This document shows, one piece after another, positions 11,501 to 22,683 of a stretch of 64,000 bases of DNA. The stretch's first letter is position 1. Each line of letters opens with the position of its first letter. The notes below the pieces were generated by a model that saw only the letters and a list, made by a program, of their open reading frames with translations, did not search any database and had not been told where the DNA came from. The position numbers and the translations under genes were made by a program. Origin of the DNA: Lineus longissimus (taxonomy: Eukaryota; Nemertea; Pilidiophora; Heteronemertea; Lineidae); the NCBI RefSeq assembly GCF_910592395.1, contig NC_088326.1, positions 3,911,001-3,975,000 of the forward strand. Reading direction: 5' to 3'.

Positions 11501-12481
11501 TTAACTTAATCTCCAGGTAACGAAATTGACAATCGTTCGCCGATAGAACTGCAAGGTACAGCAGTATATGATTACATTACAACAATAGTTTATTGAACTC
11601 ATTACTCCGAAAAGATGAGATATTTTCCTTAATATTGCTACCTGCGCTTGGTCGCCTGGTAGATCAAAATATGTAATCATTATGGCATTGGGCAGCAACA
11701 GTATGACATATAGAGTTGACACTGACATCAAAGATATCATCATTTTGTTGTCGCGGATATTCTCTGTTGAAGACTTTCCTGACTGTATTACATCTCTAGA
11801 TTTCGATATCCCTATAAGAATGAGAATATTTCCGAAAAAAATGACCGTTGATGGAAAGTAGATATAAACAGTGCTCTCAAATTGTCTGAGGGTCACCCTT
11901 GTAGCAACTGGTAAATGACTTCTCACGCACATTTTTGGGTGGGTGTTTTCTTTCGGATACAAATAGATTAATCTATGTATGCAGAATATTCCTGTTATTA
12001 CCAATATCAAAGCTATAACGATATTCCTCTTCTCTGAAGTAATGAGGGCACGTTTCAAAGGATGCCACACAACAAATGCTCTTTCCACGGAAAATGCAGC
12101 TATAATCCACGCAGAGACGCATTGAAACACGTGACTGGCATATTAGAGAATCTTGCACGAAACTGGGAGTTCAAAGATGTCGACAATCAACGTACCTCTC
12201 GTGAGAATAAACAAGCCGTCTCGTAACCAGAACGTCAAGAAGCCAAACAGAATGACGCCGGTGTCGGACAGCGCCAGGATGTACAGATAGCGAATTGGCC
12301 CATCTTGGTCCCTCCGCGAGAATATCAGGAACGATGTGAAGTTCCCAAGGACGCCGAAAGAGAGTATAAAAATCAGGATATACCCTTTGGTAAAATGTAA
12401 TATTTGATCTAATGTATCGGACATTTGGTCGTCATATGACTCTAACGTATGAGTCCATGGACGGCTGTTCGTCAGGTTCAT
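11501..12481 (-). pseudogene. GPCR-A, left copy, broken by one stop codon
   Basis: This is the duplicate of the intact receptor at 19518-20498. The frame is open from the ATG at 12481 until a TAA at 12143-12145, where the intact copy has CAA (Gln113, just after the conserved TM3 cysteine). After that stop the frame continues without interruption to 11501. Only a few other substitutions separate the two copies, so inactivation is recent, or the copy is a null allele if the duplication is really two haplotypes. The truncated product would stop in TM3 and cannot be a receptor. Confidence 0.88.
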
Positions 12482-13181
12482 TTTGTCCTTGCGTCGACGT
12501 CTGGACGAGATTTGTTGTTATCGTCGTTAGGAGAAAAATATTTTTTCCTTAAATTGTCTTCGATATCTTTTTACCCTGTCCTGTGTCAACTGTCCCCAAA
12601 TGGGGGCAAGTATGATTCTAATGTCTTCTGAAGAGAAGACTCGCATAGCCACGGGATGAAAATCCTGATCGCTAATCCTATTGATATTTTTATAAGACAA
12701 CGGTTCAAAATCAAAACTAGAAATGTAACAATTGCTCGATCAGACATACATTTGTAAATACGCAACTTCTACTTCCGAATAAACATGTATATATAACTAA
12801 GACTTTATGAATACTTGATATAACTTATCCATCTCATTGTTTTATTATACTCATGCATTTAAATACCGTTAGATTATACCACCACAATAGAATAGTTAGT
12901 GCCTTACCCTGATTCAGCTCGTTTCATCTGAATATAGCTCTCATAAAAATAAACTGGTTCAGCTGGTTTATTTCATTGTAACTTATTCAGACAGAATTTG
13001 TGATGTGACAACCCACAGATTGTTTTTTCAATCAATGCACGTATACAGTAGTATAATAGCGAGTTTTCGAAAATCCTCCGAAAGCGTCAACGCGAACGCC
13101 TATCCCATTGTTCGACATCGTGATCGGATAATGTTTATACAGTGTCGTGGTATTGCCTTTCCAACTCAAGTTGTCAGCGTA

Positions 13182-13745
13182 GGTAACCGGAAAAACGCCG
13201 ACCGACCGACCGACCGACCGACCGACTGACCTGCCAACCTACCGTTATATGCAGTATCCCTTTCGCTTCTCTATAGCACATGTATCTGTGTAGTGCCCAG
13301 CGCAATGGACATAATGGAGTCCGACGTGTCGGACAGCAGCAGGTCATGTGAAATGAAATTGTAAACAAGCGCACGTGCGCTGTTCAAATGACAACAAATG
13401 CATATTGCGCGTTGCAGTTCATGCATTGCATCGGTCGAGACACTCGAGTAGAAAAACTACAGTGCATAGATTAGGCCCAAATCATGTTTTTATATCCACC
13501 GACCATATAGACAAAGCATATCTTTTGAGTATCGTTATCAGTTCCTTACCGCGTGGGCTCGTTTTCCCGGTATAATTGACTGGAGATGCTGCTGTCAGAC
13601 ACGTCGGACTCCATCACGTCAATTGCGCTGGGCACTACACAGATACATGTGCTATAGAAAGCGAAAGGGATACTGTATATGACGGTAGGTTCGCAGGTCA
13701 GTCGGTCAGTCGGTCGGTCGGTCGGTCGGCGTTTTTCCAGTTACC
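13182..13745. mobile_element. Mutator-like foldback MITE with 9-bp target duplication
   Basis: This 564-bp insertion has long inverted arms (about 150 bp) that start ggtaaccggaaaaacgcc and end in its near complement. Both arms contain gaccgacc/cggtcggt tetranucleotide runs. It is flanked by gtcagcgta at 13173-13181 and 13746-13754. The right copy of the duplication has a single gtcagcgta at the same place, which is an empty site. A 9-bp target duplication with long inverted arms points to a Mutator-like foldback element. There is no transposase gene inside. Confidence 0.88.
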
Positions 13746-13887
13746 GTCAGCGTATCTGTTATGGCACAGGAAATTTTCGCTACAGGTAAAATCATGTGAT
13801 ACATCATCATATACGAATGACCATGCAGTAAAGGGAGTGATGCCATGCCAGCTCCAGATTATCGCAGAAATGTTTCTGACGGTTTGG

Positions 13888-14505
13888 TTAAATCCATTTT
13901 GAACTGTTTAATAGACAAGACCGAAACTTTCTATTGGTAACCAAATAAATAAAAAAGTTTAGTGCGGAGTCTAAAGTTATTGATAAAAGACCCGCTTGAC
14001 GAATTGCTTTTACAATTTCCCAGTAAATCCCTCCATCCACTGAATTCACAGTCCAAAATTGGCGGAGAATTCTGTCAATGCATGGCGGCACCTCACATAT
14101 GAAAACAGCGTGCAGATGCAGCCAGTCATGACTGACAACTGATGCTGGGCCGCTTGATTTTTGTCAGTTGACATTGAGAGCTGCTCTGATTTTTTCATTG
14201 ATTTTACAAGTGAATAGAGTACAACTAGATTCAAGAGTAATAAAAGGCCAAGCGGTGTTGCAAAGAGGACTGCCAGATAAATAATGCGATCTGTCTCCGC
14301 GCCTTCTGGATGTTTCGTTATCCTAACTGGCCCACCAGGAATGCATGGGTCATTAGGCTCGCCTTCTGTCGTGATGTAAAACCACCAATAACGCCATGTA
14401 TTGCAGCCAATCGCCAACAGCACCACAAAATATATAATGGCCCTATTGGCATTTTTGCGTGTTGCAATCAACTTTGCCTTCAGCGGGAACGTTAGTTTGA
14501 CGAAT
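13888..14505 (-). pseudogene. GPCR-B second exon, left copy, frameshifted and without first exon
   Basis: It matches exon 2 of the intact receptor at 21322-21937. A one-base loss near 14098-14106 (in the TM6 region) shifts the frame, and a 3-bp insertion adds one residue near the start. The first exon, which encodes TM1 to TM3, is absent because the duplicated block ends inside the intron at about 14755. The splice acceptor is retained, but there is nothing upstream for it to join. Confidence 0.88.
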
Positions 14506-15280
14506 CTGTGAAAAATGGACATGTAAAATCATGAGAAAAATACGTGCTGACCTGGAGAGAAAATGAAGACAACATAAAAGAAGCAGCCAAGACATTAGGC
14601 CATTTTGAGGGGCGTACGGCCCGCATTTATTATTTTTATCGGAGTATAGGCCTATTACCCTCGAACACTGAAATGGGGGGGGGGGCTGTTTCTATTGGGT
14701 CACAAAGGTAAACCAATACCTTTACCCACCATGCGGTAGAAATTTATCGACGTTTTAACGTGTATATAATTATTATAGTGTGCAGTGACAATGTTTTGAT
14801 AATAATTGAAATGCATTGTTTCTACTGATTTCTTTCCATTAAGCGTTATCGAAGAAATTGTTAGGAAATATTTTATTCTAATGAAAGGTAGGCCTATATT
14901 TTCCTGGTTTTTTTTCAAAGTACTCATATGCATAGCATTTATAATAGTCAACCAATGCGTCTATTTAGCACTAATAATCTCCATTAATTAGTTCATTTTA
15001 ATAGATGACTTGTAGGCTGAAGCTGCTGAAGGTGACCAGCTTATGAATTTAAACGGGAACAGATAGGGTGTTCCATTTCATGGGGCTAGCCATCATTCAT
15101 TCAACTGCTTCTTAATAAAAGAATAACAATTAAATATTCTTGTAAGGTGGACATGGTGGTGGTTCAGTTGGGTGATTCAACAGTTACATAATAATATAGA
15201 ATGATGTAATACGGCAATTACTTGAATATTTTGACCAGTGTTAGACTTTCAGTCTAGTCATTGCCAGTGAAGAAAACAGA

Positions 15281-16500
15281 ATGGCCCTACTTGAAGAGGA
15301 TGAGGAAGTGCGACAACACATAACGGACCCGCCCACAACAAGGTCGCATTCATTACCAGCTGCACTGCAGGTTCTGTGTGCACTCAGGTATTTCGCCACA
15401 GGGCAAATGCAGCGGGATTCTGGAGACCTTGCAGGGCTAAGCCAACCGTCTCTCGAATAGTGAAGGACGTGGCATATGCATTAGCAACAAAGTCGAAGGA
15501 AATAATAACATTTCCCAGAACAGTAGATAAACAACGCCCAATTAAGGAAGGGTTTTTCGACGAAGAACGTTTCAGGATTCCTAATGTGATAGGATTGGTT
15601 GACGGGAGTCTCATCGGAATTAAGACTCCGTCGAAAGACGAAGAAACATTTGTATCGAGAAAGAAGGGTCATGCCATAAACGTTCAAGGAATTTGTGACC
15701 ATGAAATGAAATTCATAAATCTAGTTGTGAAATGGCCCGGGAGTACCCACGATGCCTTTCTATGGAATAACTGTTCTTTGAATGAGGATTTCGAAAATGG
15801 GAATATTGATGATGGATTGGTGCTCGGTGATTCGGCGTATCCGCTGCGACCGTGGCTACTTACACCTATACTAAACCCCACCAATGATGCGGAGGAGTCA
15901 TTCAATGTCCATCACAGAAGAATGCGTCGGATTATTGATTGCTGCTTCGGGAAATGGAAGATGAGGTGGTTGTGTCTACACAAGTACGGTAAGATAAAAT
16001 GTACTAATGCCTCATGCAAATGATCCAAAAGTTCGGTATATAATATGTACATGCATATGCTATTTGGTAATGGTATAGTGTATGTGGGGGTGTGGGGGTG
16101 TGGGGTGGGGGGGGGGGCAGTTAGAAATGAGGTTCCCACCCAAGTTCTATAAATTTCTTCACTCGTTAGGTATTTGTAAGAACCTTGGGTTATCCGCCTG
16201 CAGGTCCCTGATAAATGGTAGAAGCTCCTTCCTGTTATATCAGTAATTTGTCTTTCAGGGGGCCTTCTGCGAGTAAAGCTGGAAACCTGCGTTAATGTCA
16301 TCTCTGCAACAGCTGTACTTCACAACATCTGTGAACAGCATGGTGTTCCAATGCCTGTCGATGCTCCGCCTAATGAAGATGATAACCCAGAGGAGGATGT
16401 CAACCCACCTAATCCCAACTTCATGCGCGAAGACGGTGTTCAGGCGAGAAACCATATCGTCCAGCAATACATTGTACTTTGCTCATGGCCAGGACTTTAA
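15281..16500 (+). pseudogene. HARBI1-like DDE transposase with a frameshift
   Basis: Exons are 15281-15988 and 16259-16500 (donor TACG/gtaaga, acceptor ctttcag). The N-terminal part reads RSHSLPAALQVLCALRYFATG, typical of the family, but the frame breaks near 15440-15447. There LSQP passes into TVSRIV in another frame, consistent with loss of four bases. Downstream the catalytic core is complete: GLVDGSLI (first Asp), WPGSTHDAFLW, VLGDSAYPL (second Asp) and the ESFNVHHRRMRR segment with the Glu. Exon 2 gives VISATAVLHNICEQHG, the normal C-terminal motif. An upstream exon is probably missing from this model. The element was recently active but this copy should not make a full transposase. Confidence 0.85.
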
Positions 16501-16903
16501 TGGTGTGATAAATAAAATAACCAACATTATAGCTGTCCTCGAATCTTCGATACTTTTTGGAGGGTATCCATCGCATTGCCAGTATCTACACAGTTGTTTT
16601 ATCACAATCGATAAAAAAGAACATCGAGAAAGATGACCGGTATTTTGAGTGATTTTAATAGAAAATTAAGTCAAGTAGGCTACAGTAGAGGAATATACAG
16701 TACGAAATATCTATGCATTTTAATACAATGTACTCCGAAGGTTCAAGTATTAATAAGTGGGCAGTCATGAAAGTCATTTGACACTGATTTTGGCAGTAGA
16801 TGTACCAAACGTATTTTCTTTTTAATGAACTGTTGCACACAAATCTTTGTAGGGCTTGTGATTGTACTGTACATGTACTGTCAATGCACATACTACTAGT
16901 ATT

Positions 16904-18156
16904 CTACAAAGTTTGCTGTCTTTTTAGTTTAGTTTTTTTTTCACGAAGCGTTTCAAAGATATTTCGTGCATTAGATAGAATGTAAGTGCCGGAACTTGGA
17001 GTTGGAGTGGTCTTACTTGGTGTCGGATATTGGGCTCCCTGCCTTTGGATTACCACGAGTTCTCGTAAAAGACGATTATTATCTTCCTCAACTTTGTACC
17101 GTTTTTCTTCAATTTCAAGTCTAGTTTTTTCGATAACTAGCCTCTCTTCCTCAATCTTCAATATTTCGTTTCTGTTCTGAACTGCTTCATTACCTGCTGG
17201 AATCATAGCCGAGTTTGATCTTGGATTTCCGATGGCGGCGGGAGAAGTTGACCTTCCAACTACTGCTGGCGTTGACCTACGGTTTCCAATTTCTGCAGGA
17301 GTGACAGAGGTGGACCTTCCAACTACTGCTGGCATTGACCTCCTATTCATTCCAAATGCTGCAGGAGTTTCTGCTGGGGTAGTTGAGTTGTTGTTTTCAG
17401 TCCGGTTTGTACTGACGCAGTATTCGCTGTCAACGTCAGATGCTTCCTCTTCATACATGTCGAATGCGTCGTCATACGTGATGTCATACTCGTTGTCATC
17501 ATGCTCCGACTTGGTTGGTTCTACATCCGCCTGAAAAGATTTTAAACCGTGTAAAAAAATTAGTGTCTTTTTACTATTAATTTGCACTTTAAGCATATAT
17601 ACTGACAGAATACACGGGCATAATTTTTTTTCGAGTTCAAATAGAATTGATCCTGAAACACATCGCCTCCTGCTATCTGGGGGATAAGATACTCCAACGT
17701 TACAAGCAATATGGGGGGGGGGGGATTCAAATATTAATGTAATAATCATCTTACCGAGCATGGGGACGATTCGGTCGTGTCAATGGCTCCTTGCAGTCCC
17801 TTGATGGCTGTTTCACCAATAAGAGCTAAAATCCGCCTCTCAAACTGCGTCAAATCTATTTTGATCTTTTTGCCTCCCCCGGTCACGTTCTCCTCTCGGT
17901 TGATGGCCGCAGATTTGGCTTTCGTTCGCGACTTGAGGTCCTCCCATTTTTTCTTTGCAATATCCGCTGATCGAAGGCACACGCCACAAGCGCTTACATT
18001 CTTAGTAATATCTGCCCAACACTTCTTCTTCTTTACATTCGTGACCGTATCCGAAAATTTACTGTTGATGACACGAATATTTTTTTCAACGCCTTCCACC
18101 AACACTTCCTTCTCTTCTTGCGACCACCATTTACTTTTTTTCCCTGCTTGCTCCAT
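16904..18156 (-). CDS. Harbinger-encoded Myb/SANT-like (NAIF1-like) DNA-binding protein
   Basis: Exons are 17755-18156 and 16904-17530 (donor TCG/gtaaga, acceptor cttttcag, phase 0), giving 342 residues from MEQAGKKSKWW. An upstream in-frame ATG at 18204 is an alternative start. Residues about 10-85 form a trihelix-type domain (WWSQEEKEVLVEG, CWADITKNVS, IAKKKWEDLKSR). The middle is acidic and low in complexity, with a repeated unit around PAVVGRSTS. The C-terminal part is a charged coiled coil (EEERLVIEKTRLEIEEKRY). In Harbinger elements this second protein brings the transposase to the nucleus and to the transposon ends. The frame is intact, unlike that of its partner transposase. Confidence 0.8.
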
Positions 18157-18250
18157 GATGATAAGATTGCAAATGGACTGGAAATGTTTGATCACCCAAT
18201 TCATGTGAACATCTTACGTATTCAAGACTACGTAACCTTTTGCCAAGACA

Positions 18251-18566
18251 ACGATTACGTAGGCCTGAATTAGGTCTCAATGTTACGTCCATTCAATACG
18301 CCATATACACCCTGTAATCGATACCTTTTCAGACTTTACCTACCGCACGATGGACGGCACATAAAAAGCGTGGATTCAAATCATGAAATGGAACTTTGCG
18401 AGTGTAGTGCTCGCAAGCTTTGTGGGCTGGCCAAATTGCAATATTTTTGCGAGGAATTTGCGAGGTCTTCGTAAATAACACGCATCGCAAAATTAGCGTG
18501 CCCGCAAACCCATCGCAAACACGTCGCTACGCATTTTTTTGCGATACCTTCGTAAATATGGCCCCT
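18251..18566. other. Spacer with short inverted words next to the duplication
   Basis: No gene is visible. Words such as ttcgtaaata and gcgaggtcttcg recur, and the segment ends in ttcgtaaatatggcccc, which resembles a transposon terminus. No matching opposite end was found. Confidence 0.3.
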
Positions 18567-21500
18567 GGCCTTTCGTATTAGTCGGTGCCTTGAATGGGCT
18601 ACGTCCAAGAAGCGGCTGTCGACACAGGGCACTTGACTCTGTGCCTTGAATGGGCTTCGTTCAAGAAGCTGCTGTCGACACACAGGGCACTTGACTCTCT
18701 TTCATCTGACGGCAACGTAGCGCTTCGTCATGCTAGAGATGACTGGTGACTCCGCACAGATCCACACACCTAAAGCAGGCCCCTATGCATCGAAATGTAC
18801 ATTCTCAGACACATAGGCCAACTGTACACGCAAATCTCGGGCAATAGTATCCATGTAACGTTAGGCCGAGACCGAATCGATGGACCTAATTCTTGGATTC
18901 CTGGATATGCGCATGCGTTAGTAAAGAGAAGCAGGCCTGTGTCTTTAGTTTGACTTGTTACTAAGACAAACCATGGGCACTTTCAGGCGTTGATGGGGTA
19001 TATCTGATACCTCTTTTTCATATGTATTTTTTAGTTTCAATCATCAATCATTAAATAGCAATGGCAAGGTTGAAGGTCAACATGATGCAAACCTGCTCTA
19101 TTCCTGTCTTGATGGGGAAACCGTTTCACTGTCTTCTCATCATCGCAGACTCCTTGGCACGTGAAATTGTTGGCGAGGATCTTCCTATCACTAAATGGGT
19201 TTAATGAACAGTACCTACTCCGCTAATAACTTCGTTAGTTCTTATTACTTTATCGTAATATTGAAAGTCTAGGCATGGGAACGCAAAACGTCGTATTCCC
19301 ACTTCCAACTACACTCCAGAGGCAGTGCACCGGCCTCATCCCTCATCCTAACAATCAAATTAGGATGACGCGAAGAACTGCCTTGGGAGTCTAATTTCAA
19401 CATGCAGAGCCGCGAACGCACCGAGTTTCTCTCCTGCAGTGGGGGCGAAACTCTGCCAAACTGGCAAAGTTGGAGGACATTGTCATGTCACAGTTTGTTG
19501 CATGGTGTAATATATTTTTAAATTAATCTCCAGGTAACGAAATTGACAATCGTTCGCCGATAGAACTGCAAGGTACAGCAGTATATGATTACATTACAAC
19601 AATAGTTTATTGAACTCATTACTCCGAGAAGATGAGAAATTTTCCTTAATATTGCTACCTGCGCTTGGTCACCTGGTAGATCAAAAAACGTAATCATTAT
19701 GGCATTGGGCAGCAACAGTATGACATATAGAGTTGACACTGACATCAAAGATATCATCATTTTGTTGTCGCGGATATTCTCTGTTGAAGACCTTCCTGAC
19801 TGTATTACATCTCTAGATTTCGATATCCCTATAAGAATGAGAATATTTCCGAAAAAAATTACCGTTGATGGAAAGTAGATATAAACAGTGCTCTCAAATT
19901 GTCCGAGGGTCACCCTTGTAGCAACTGGTAAATGACTTCTCACGCACATTTTTGGGTGGGTGTTTTCTTTCGGATACAAATAGATTAATCTATGTATGCA
20001 GAATATTCCTGCTATTACCAATATCAAAGCTATAACGATATTCCTCTTCTCTGAAGTAATGAGGGCACGTTTCAAAGGATGCCACACAACAAATGCTCTT
20101 TCCACGGAAAATGCAGCTATAATCCACGCAGAGACGCATTGAAACACGTGACTGGCATATTGGAGAATCTTGCACGAAACTGGGAGTTCAAAGATGTCGA
20201 CAATCAACGTACCTCTCGTGAGAATAAACAAGCCGTCTCGTAACCAGAACGTCAAGAAGCCAAACAGAATGACGCCGGTGTCGGACAGCGCCAGGATGTA
20301 CAGATAGCGAATTGGCCCATCTTGGTCCCTCCGCGAAAATATCAGGAACGATGTGAAGTTCCCAAGGACGCCGAAAGAGAGTATAAAAATCAGGATATAC
20401 CCTTTGGTAAAATGTAATATTTGATCTAATGTATCGGACATTGGGTCGTCATATGACTCTAACGTATGAATCCATGGACTGCTGTTCGTCAGATTCATTT
20501 TGTCCTTGCGTCGACGTCTGGACGAGATTTGTTGTTATCGTCGTTAGGAGAAAAATATTTTTTCCTTAAATTGTCTTCGATATCTTTTTACCCTGTCCTG
20601 TGTCAACTGTCCCCAAATTGGGGCAAGTATGATTCTAATGTCTTCTAAAGAGAAGACTCGTATAACCACGGGATGAAAATCCTGATCGCTGATCCTGCTG
20701 ATATTTTTATAAGACAACGGTTCAAAATCAAAACTAGAAATGTAACAATTGCTCGATCAGACATACATTTGTAAACACGCATCTTCTACTTCCGAATAAA
20801 CATATTTATAACTAAGACTTTATGAATACTTGATATAACTTATCCATCTCATTGTATTATTATACCCTTGCATTTAGATACCACCAAAATAGAATAGTTA
20901 GTGCCTTACCCTGATTATTATAAGCTCGTTTCATCTGAATATAGCTCTCATAAAAATAAACTGGTTCAGCATTTATTTCATTGTAACTTATTCAGACAGA
21001 ATTTGTGATGTGACAACCCACAGATTGTCTTTTTTCAATCAATGCATGTATACCGTAGTATAATAGCGAGTTTTCGAAAATCCTCCGAAAGCGCCAACGC
21101 GAACGCCTGTCCCATTGTTCGACATCGTGATCGGATAATGTTTATACAGTGTCGTTGTGTCGCCTTTTCAACTCAAGTTGTCAGCGTATCTGTAATGGCA
21201 CAGGAAATTTTCGCTACAGGTAAAATCATGTGATACGTCATCATATACGAATGACCATGCAGTAATGGGATTGATGCCATGCCAGCTCCAGATTATCTCA
21301 GAAATGTTTCTGACGGTTTGGTTAAATCCATTTTGAACTGTTTAATAAACAAGACCGAAACTTTCTATTGGTAACCAAATAAATAAAAAAGTTTAGTGCG
21401 GAGTCTAAAGTTATTGATAAAAGACCCGCTTGACGAATTGCTTTTACAATTTCCCAGTAAATCCCTCCATCCACTGAATTCACAGTCCAAAATTGGCGGA

Positions 21501-22178
21501 GAATTCTGTCAATGCATGGCGGCACCTCACATATAAAAAACAGCGTGCAGATGCAGCCAGTCATGACTGACAACTGATGCTGGGCCGCTTGATTTTTGTC
21601 AGTTGACATTGAGAGCTGCTCTGATTTTTTCATTGATTTTACAAGTGAATAGAGTACAACTAGATTCAAGAGTAATAAAAGGCCAAGCGGTGTTGCAAAG
21701 AGGACTGCCAGATAAATAATGCGATCTGTCTCCGCGCCTTCTGGATGTTTCGTTATCCTAACTGGCCCACCAGGAATGCATGGGTCATTAGGCTCGCCTT
21801 CTGTCGTGATGTAAAACCACCAATAACGCCATGTATTGCAGCCAATCGCCAACAGCACCACAAATATAATGGCCCTATTGGCATTTTTGCGTGTTGCAAT
21901 CAACTTTGCCTTCAGCGGGAACGTTAGTTTGACGAATCTGTGAAAAATGGACATGTAAAATCATGAGAAAAATACGTGCTGACCTGTGGAGAAAATGAAG
22001 ACAACCCAAAAGAAGCAGCCAAGACATTAGGCCATTTTGAGGGGCGTACGGCCCGCATTTATTATTTTTATCGGAGTATAGGCATATACCCCTCGAACAC
22101 TGAAATGGGGGGGGGGGCTGTTTCTATTGGGTCACAAAGGTAAACCAATACCTTTACACACCATGCGATAGAAATTTA
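18567..22178. repeat. Segmental duplication, right copy
   Basis: This is the partner of 10618-14755. It lacks the 564-bp MITE, keeps both GPCR frames intact, and continues past the shared end into exon 1 of GPCR-B. A small internal duplication of the cgacacacagggcacttgac stretch near 18615-18700 is specific to this copy. Confidence 0.9.
19518..20498 (-). CDS. Rhodopsin-family GPCR (peptide-receptor-like), intact copy A
   Basis: A single exon encodes 326 residues with seven hydrophobic segments and an extracellular N-terminus with an N-glycosylation sequon (N-L-T at 2-4). TM1 carries the GN pair (FGVLGNFTSF). The TM3 cysteine (LPVSCKIL) and a cysteine in the second extracellular loop (HPKMCVRS) can form the usual disulfide. 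The motif at the end of TM3 is ERA (SVERAFVVWHP) in place of D/ERY. TM6 lacks the CWxP motif (LLLPNAI). TM7 has NVIIY in the NPxxY position. The C-tail is very short. It resembles the FMRFamide-receptor-like set expanded in lophotrochozoans, but the ligand cannot be told. GPCR-B lies upstream on the same strand. Confidence 0.85.
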   Translation of the reverse strand: MNLTNSSPWIHTLESYDDPMSDTLDQILHFTKGYILIFILSFGVLGNFTSFLIFSRRDQDGPIRYLYILALSDTGVILFGFLTFWLRDGLFILTRGTLIVDIFELPVSCKILQYASHVFQCVSAWIIAAFSVERAFVVWHPLKRALITSEKRNIVIALILVIAGIFCIHRLIYLYPKENTHPKMCVRSHLPVATRVTLGQFESTVYIYFPSTVIFFGNILILIGISKSRDVIQSGRSSTENIRDNKMMISLMSVSTLYVILLLPNAIMITFFDLPGDQAQVAILRKISHLLGVMSSINYCCNVIIYCCTLQFYRRTIVNFVTWRLI

Positions 22179-22682
22179 TCGATGGTTTTGTTCTTACCTG
22201 TCGAGAGCGACCAGAACCATTACATGATTTCGCACCTCTAGACTGATGAAATATGGTGTCACGACAGCATAATACATATAAGGCATTATTTCTAGGTCTC
22301 CGTACTGTGCATGGAAAACTTCATCCCCTGTGACTATCCTTGCCGCTAGATGGCGGAGCGGGAAAATGATAAACGAAATCACCAACAAAGATATGTCACA
22401 ATTCGCCAAAGTTTGAAGAAGATATAAACCTAACAGCTTCTCCTTGTTCATTTGACCAAATGTTCTTGCATTGAAAACATTTAGCGCTATGCCAATAACA
22501 CACACTGGCCCGATGCCGCATATGTACATATAATGAGTATATGTATTGCGCGATATTACGTCAGCACAGCCAGTCCCAGTCGTGGTAACTAAATTGGCCG
22601 ACATCTCGAGTGGTAGCAAACTTTTGAACTCAGCTTTTCCTTCAGATTGATCTCCGGTTTCTTTGGGACCCTTCAGGTACAT
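21322..22682 (-). CDS. Rhodopsin-family GPCR (FMRFamide-receptor-like), intact copy B
   Basis: Exons are 22198-22682 and 21322-21937, with a phase-2 intron inside the DRY-equivalent motif. Joining them gives ALDRFVKLTFPLKAKL and a 366-residue receptor. TM1 has ALNVF where GN-V is usual. TM3 is preceded by FISLEVRNHV. The TM4-TM5 loop contains a cysteine (NDPCIPGG). TM6 has CEVPPCIDR, and TM7 ends LNFFIYLVTNRKFR, a variant NPxxY followed by a basic helix 8. The start used is the first ATG, but the sequence immediately upstream is the end of a MITE, so MSANLVTTTG further in is also possible. Its second exon is duplicated as a pseudogene at 13888-14505. Confidence 0.82.
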
Positions 22683-22683
22683 G

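Larger units (their letters stand above)
10618..14755. repeat. Segmental duplication, left copy
   Basis: This block matches 18567-22178 in direct orientation at high identity over coding and non-coding parts. It starts near ttcgtatta (10623) and ends after gaaatttatcga (about 14752). It differs from the right copy by a 564-bp MITE, by an unrelated sequence at about 11245-11490 that contains a pogo-like MITE, and by point changes and small indels. It carries inactivated copies of both GPCR genes. Confidence 0.9.
15000..18250. mobile_element. PIF/Harbinger transposon with transposase and Myb/SANT-like genes
   Basis: Two convergent genes typical of Harbinger elements occur together: a DDE transposase on the plus strand and a trihelix/Myb-like DNA-binding protein on the minus strand. 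They lie between the two copies of the GPCR duplication. I could not find matching terminal inverted repeats, so the ends given are approximate. A run of G near 16106-16117 and another near 17714-17724 lie in non-coding parts. Confidence 0.75.

Noticed and set aside
18400-18566. Right terminus of the Harbinger element
   Set aside because: The end ggggccatatttacgaagg looks like a terminal repeat, but no matching left end exists between 14755 and 15281.
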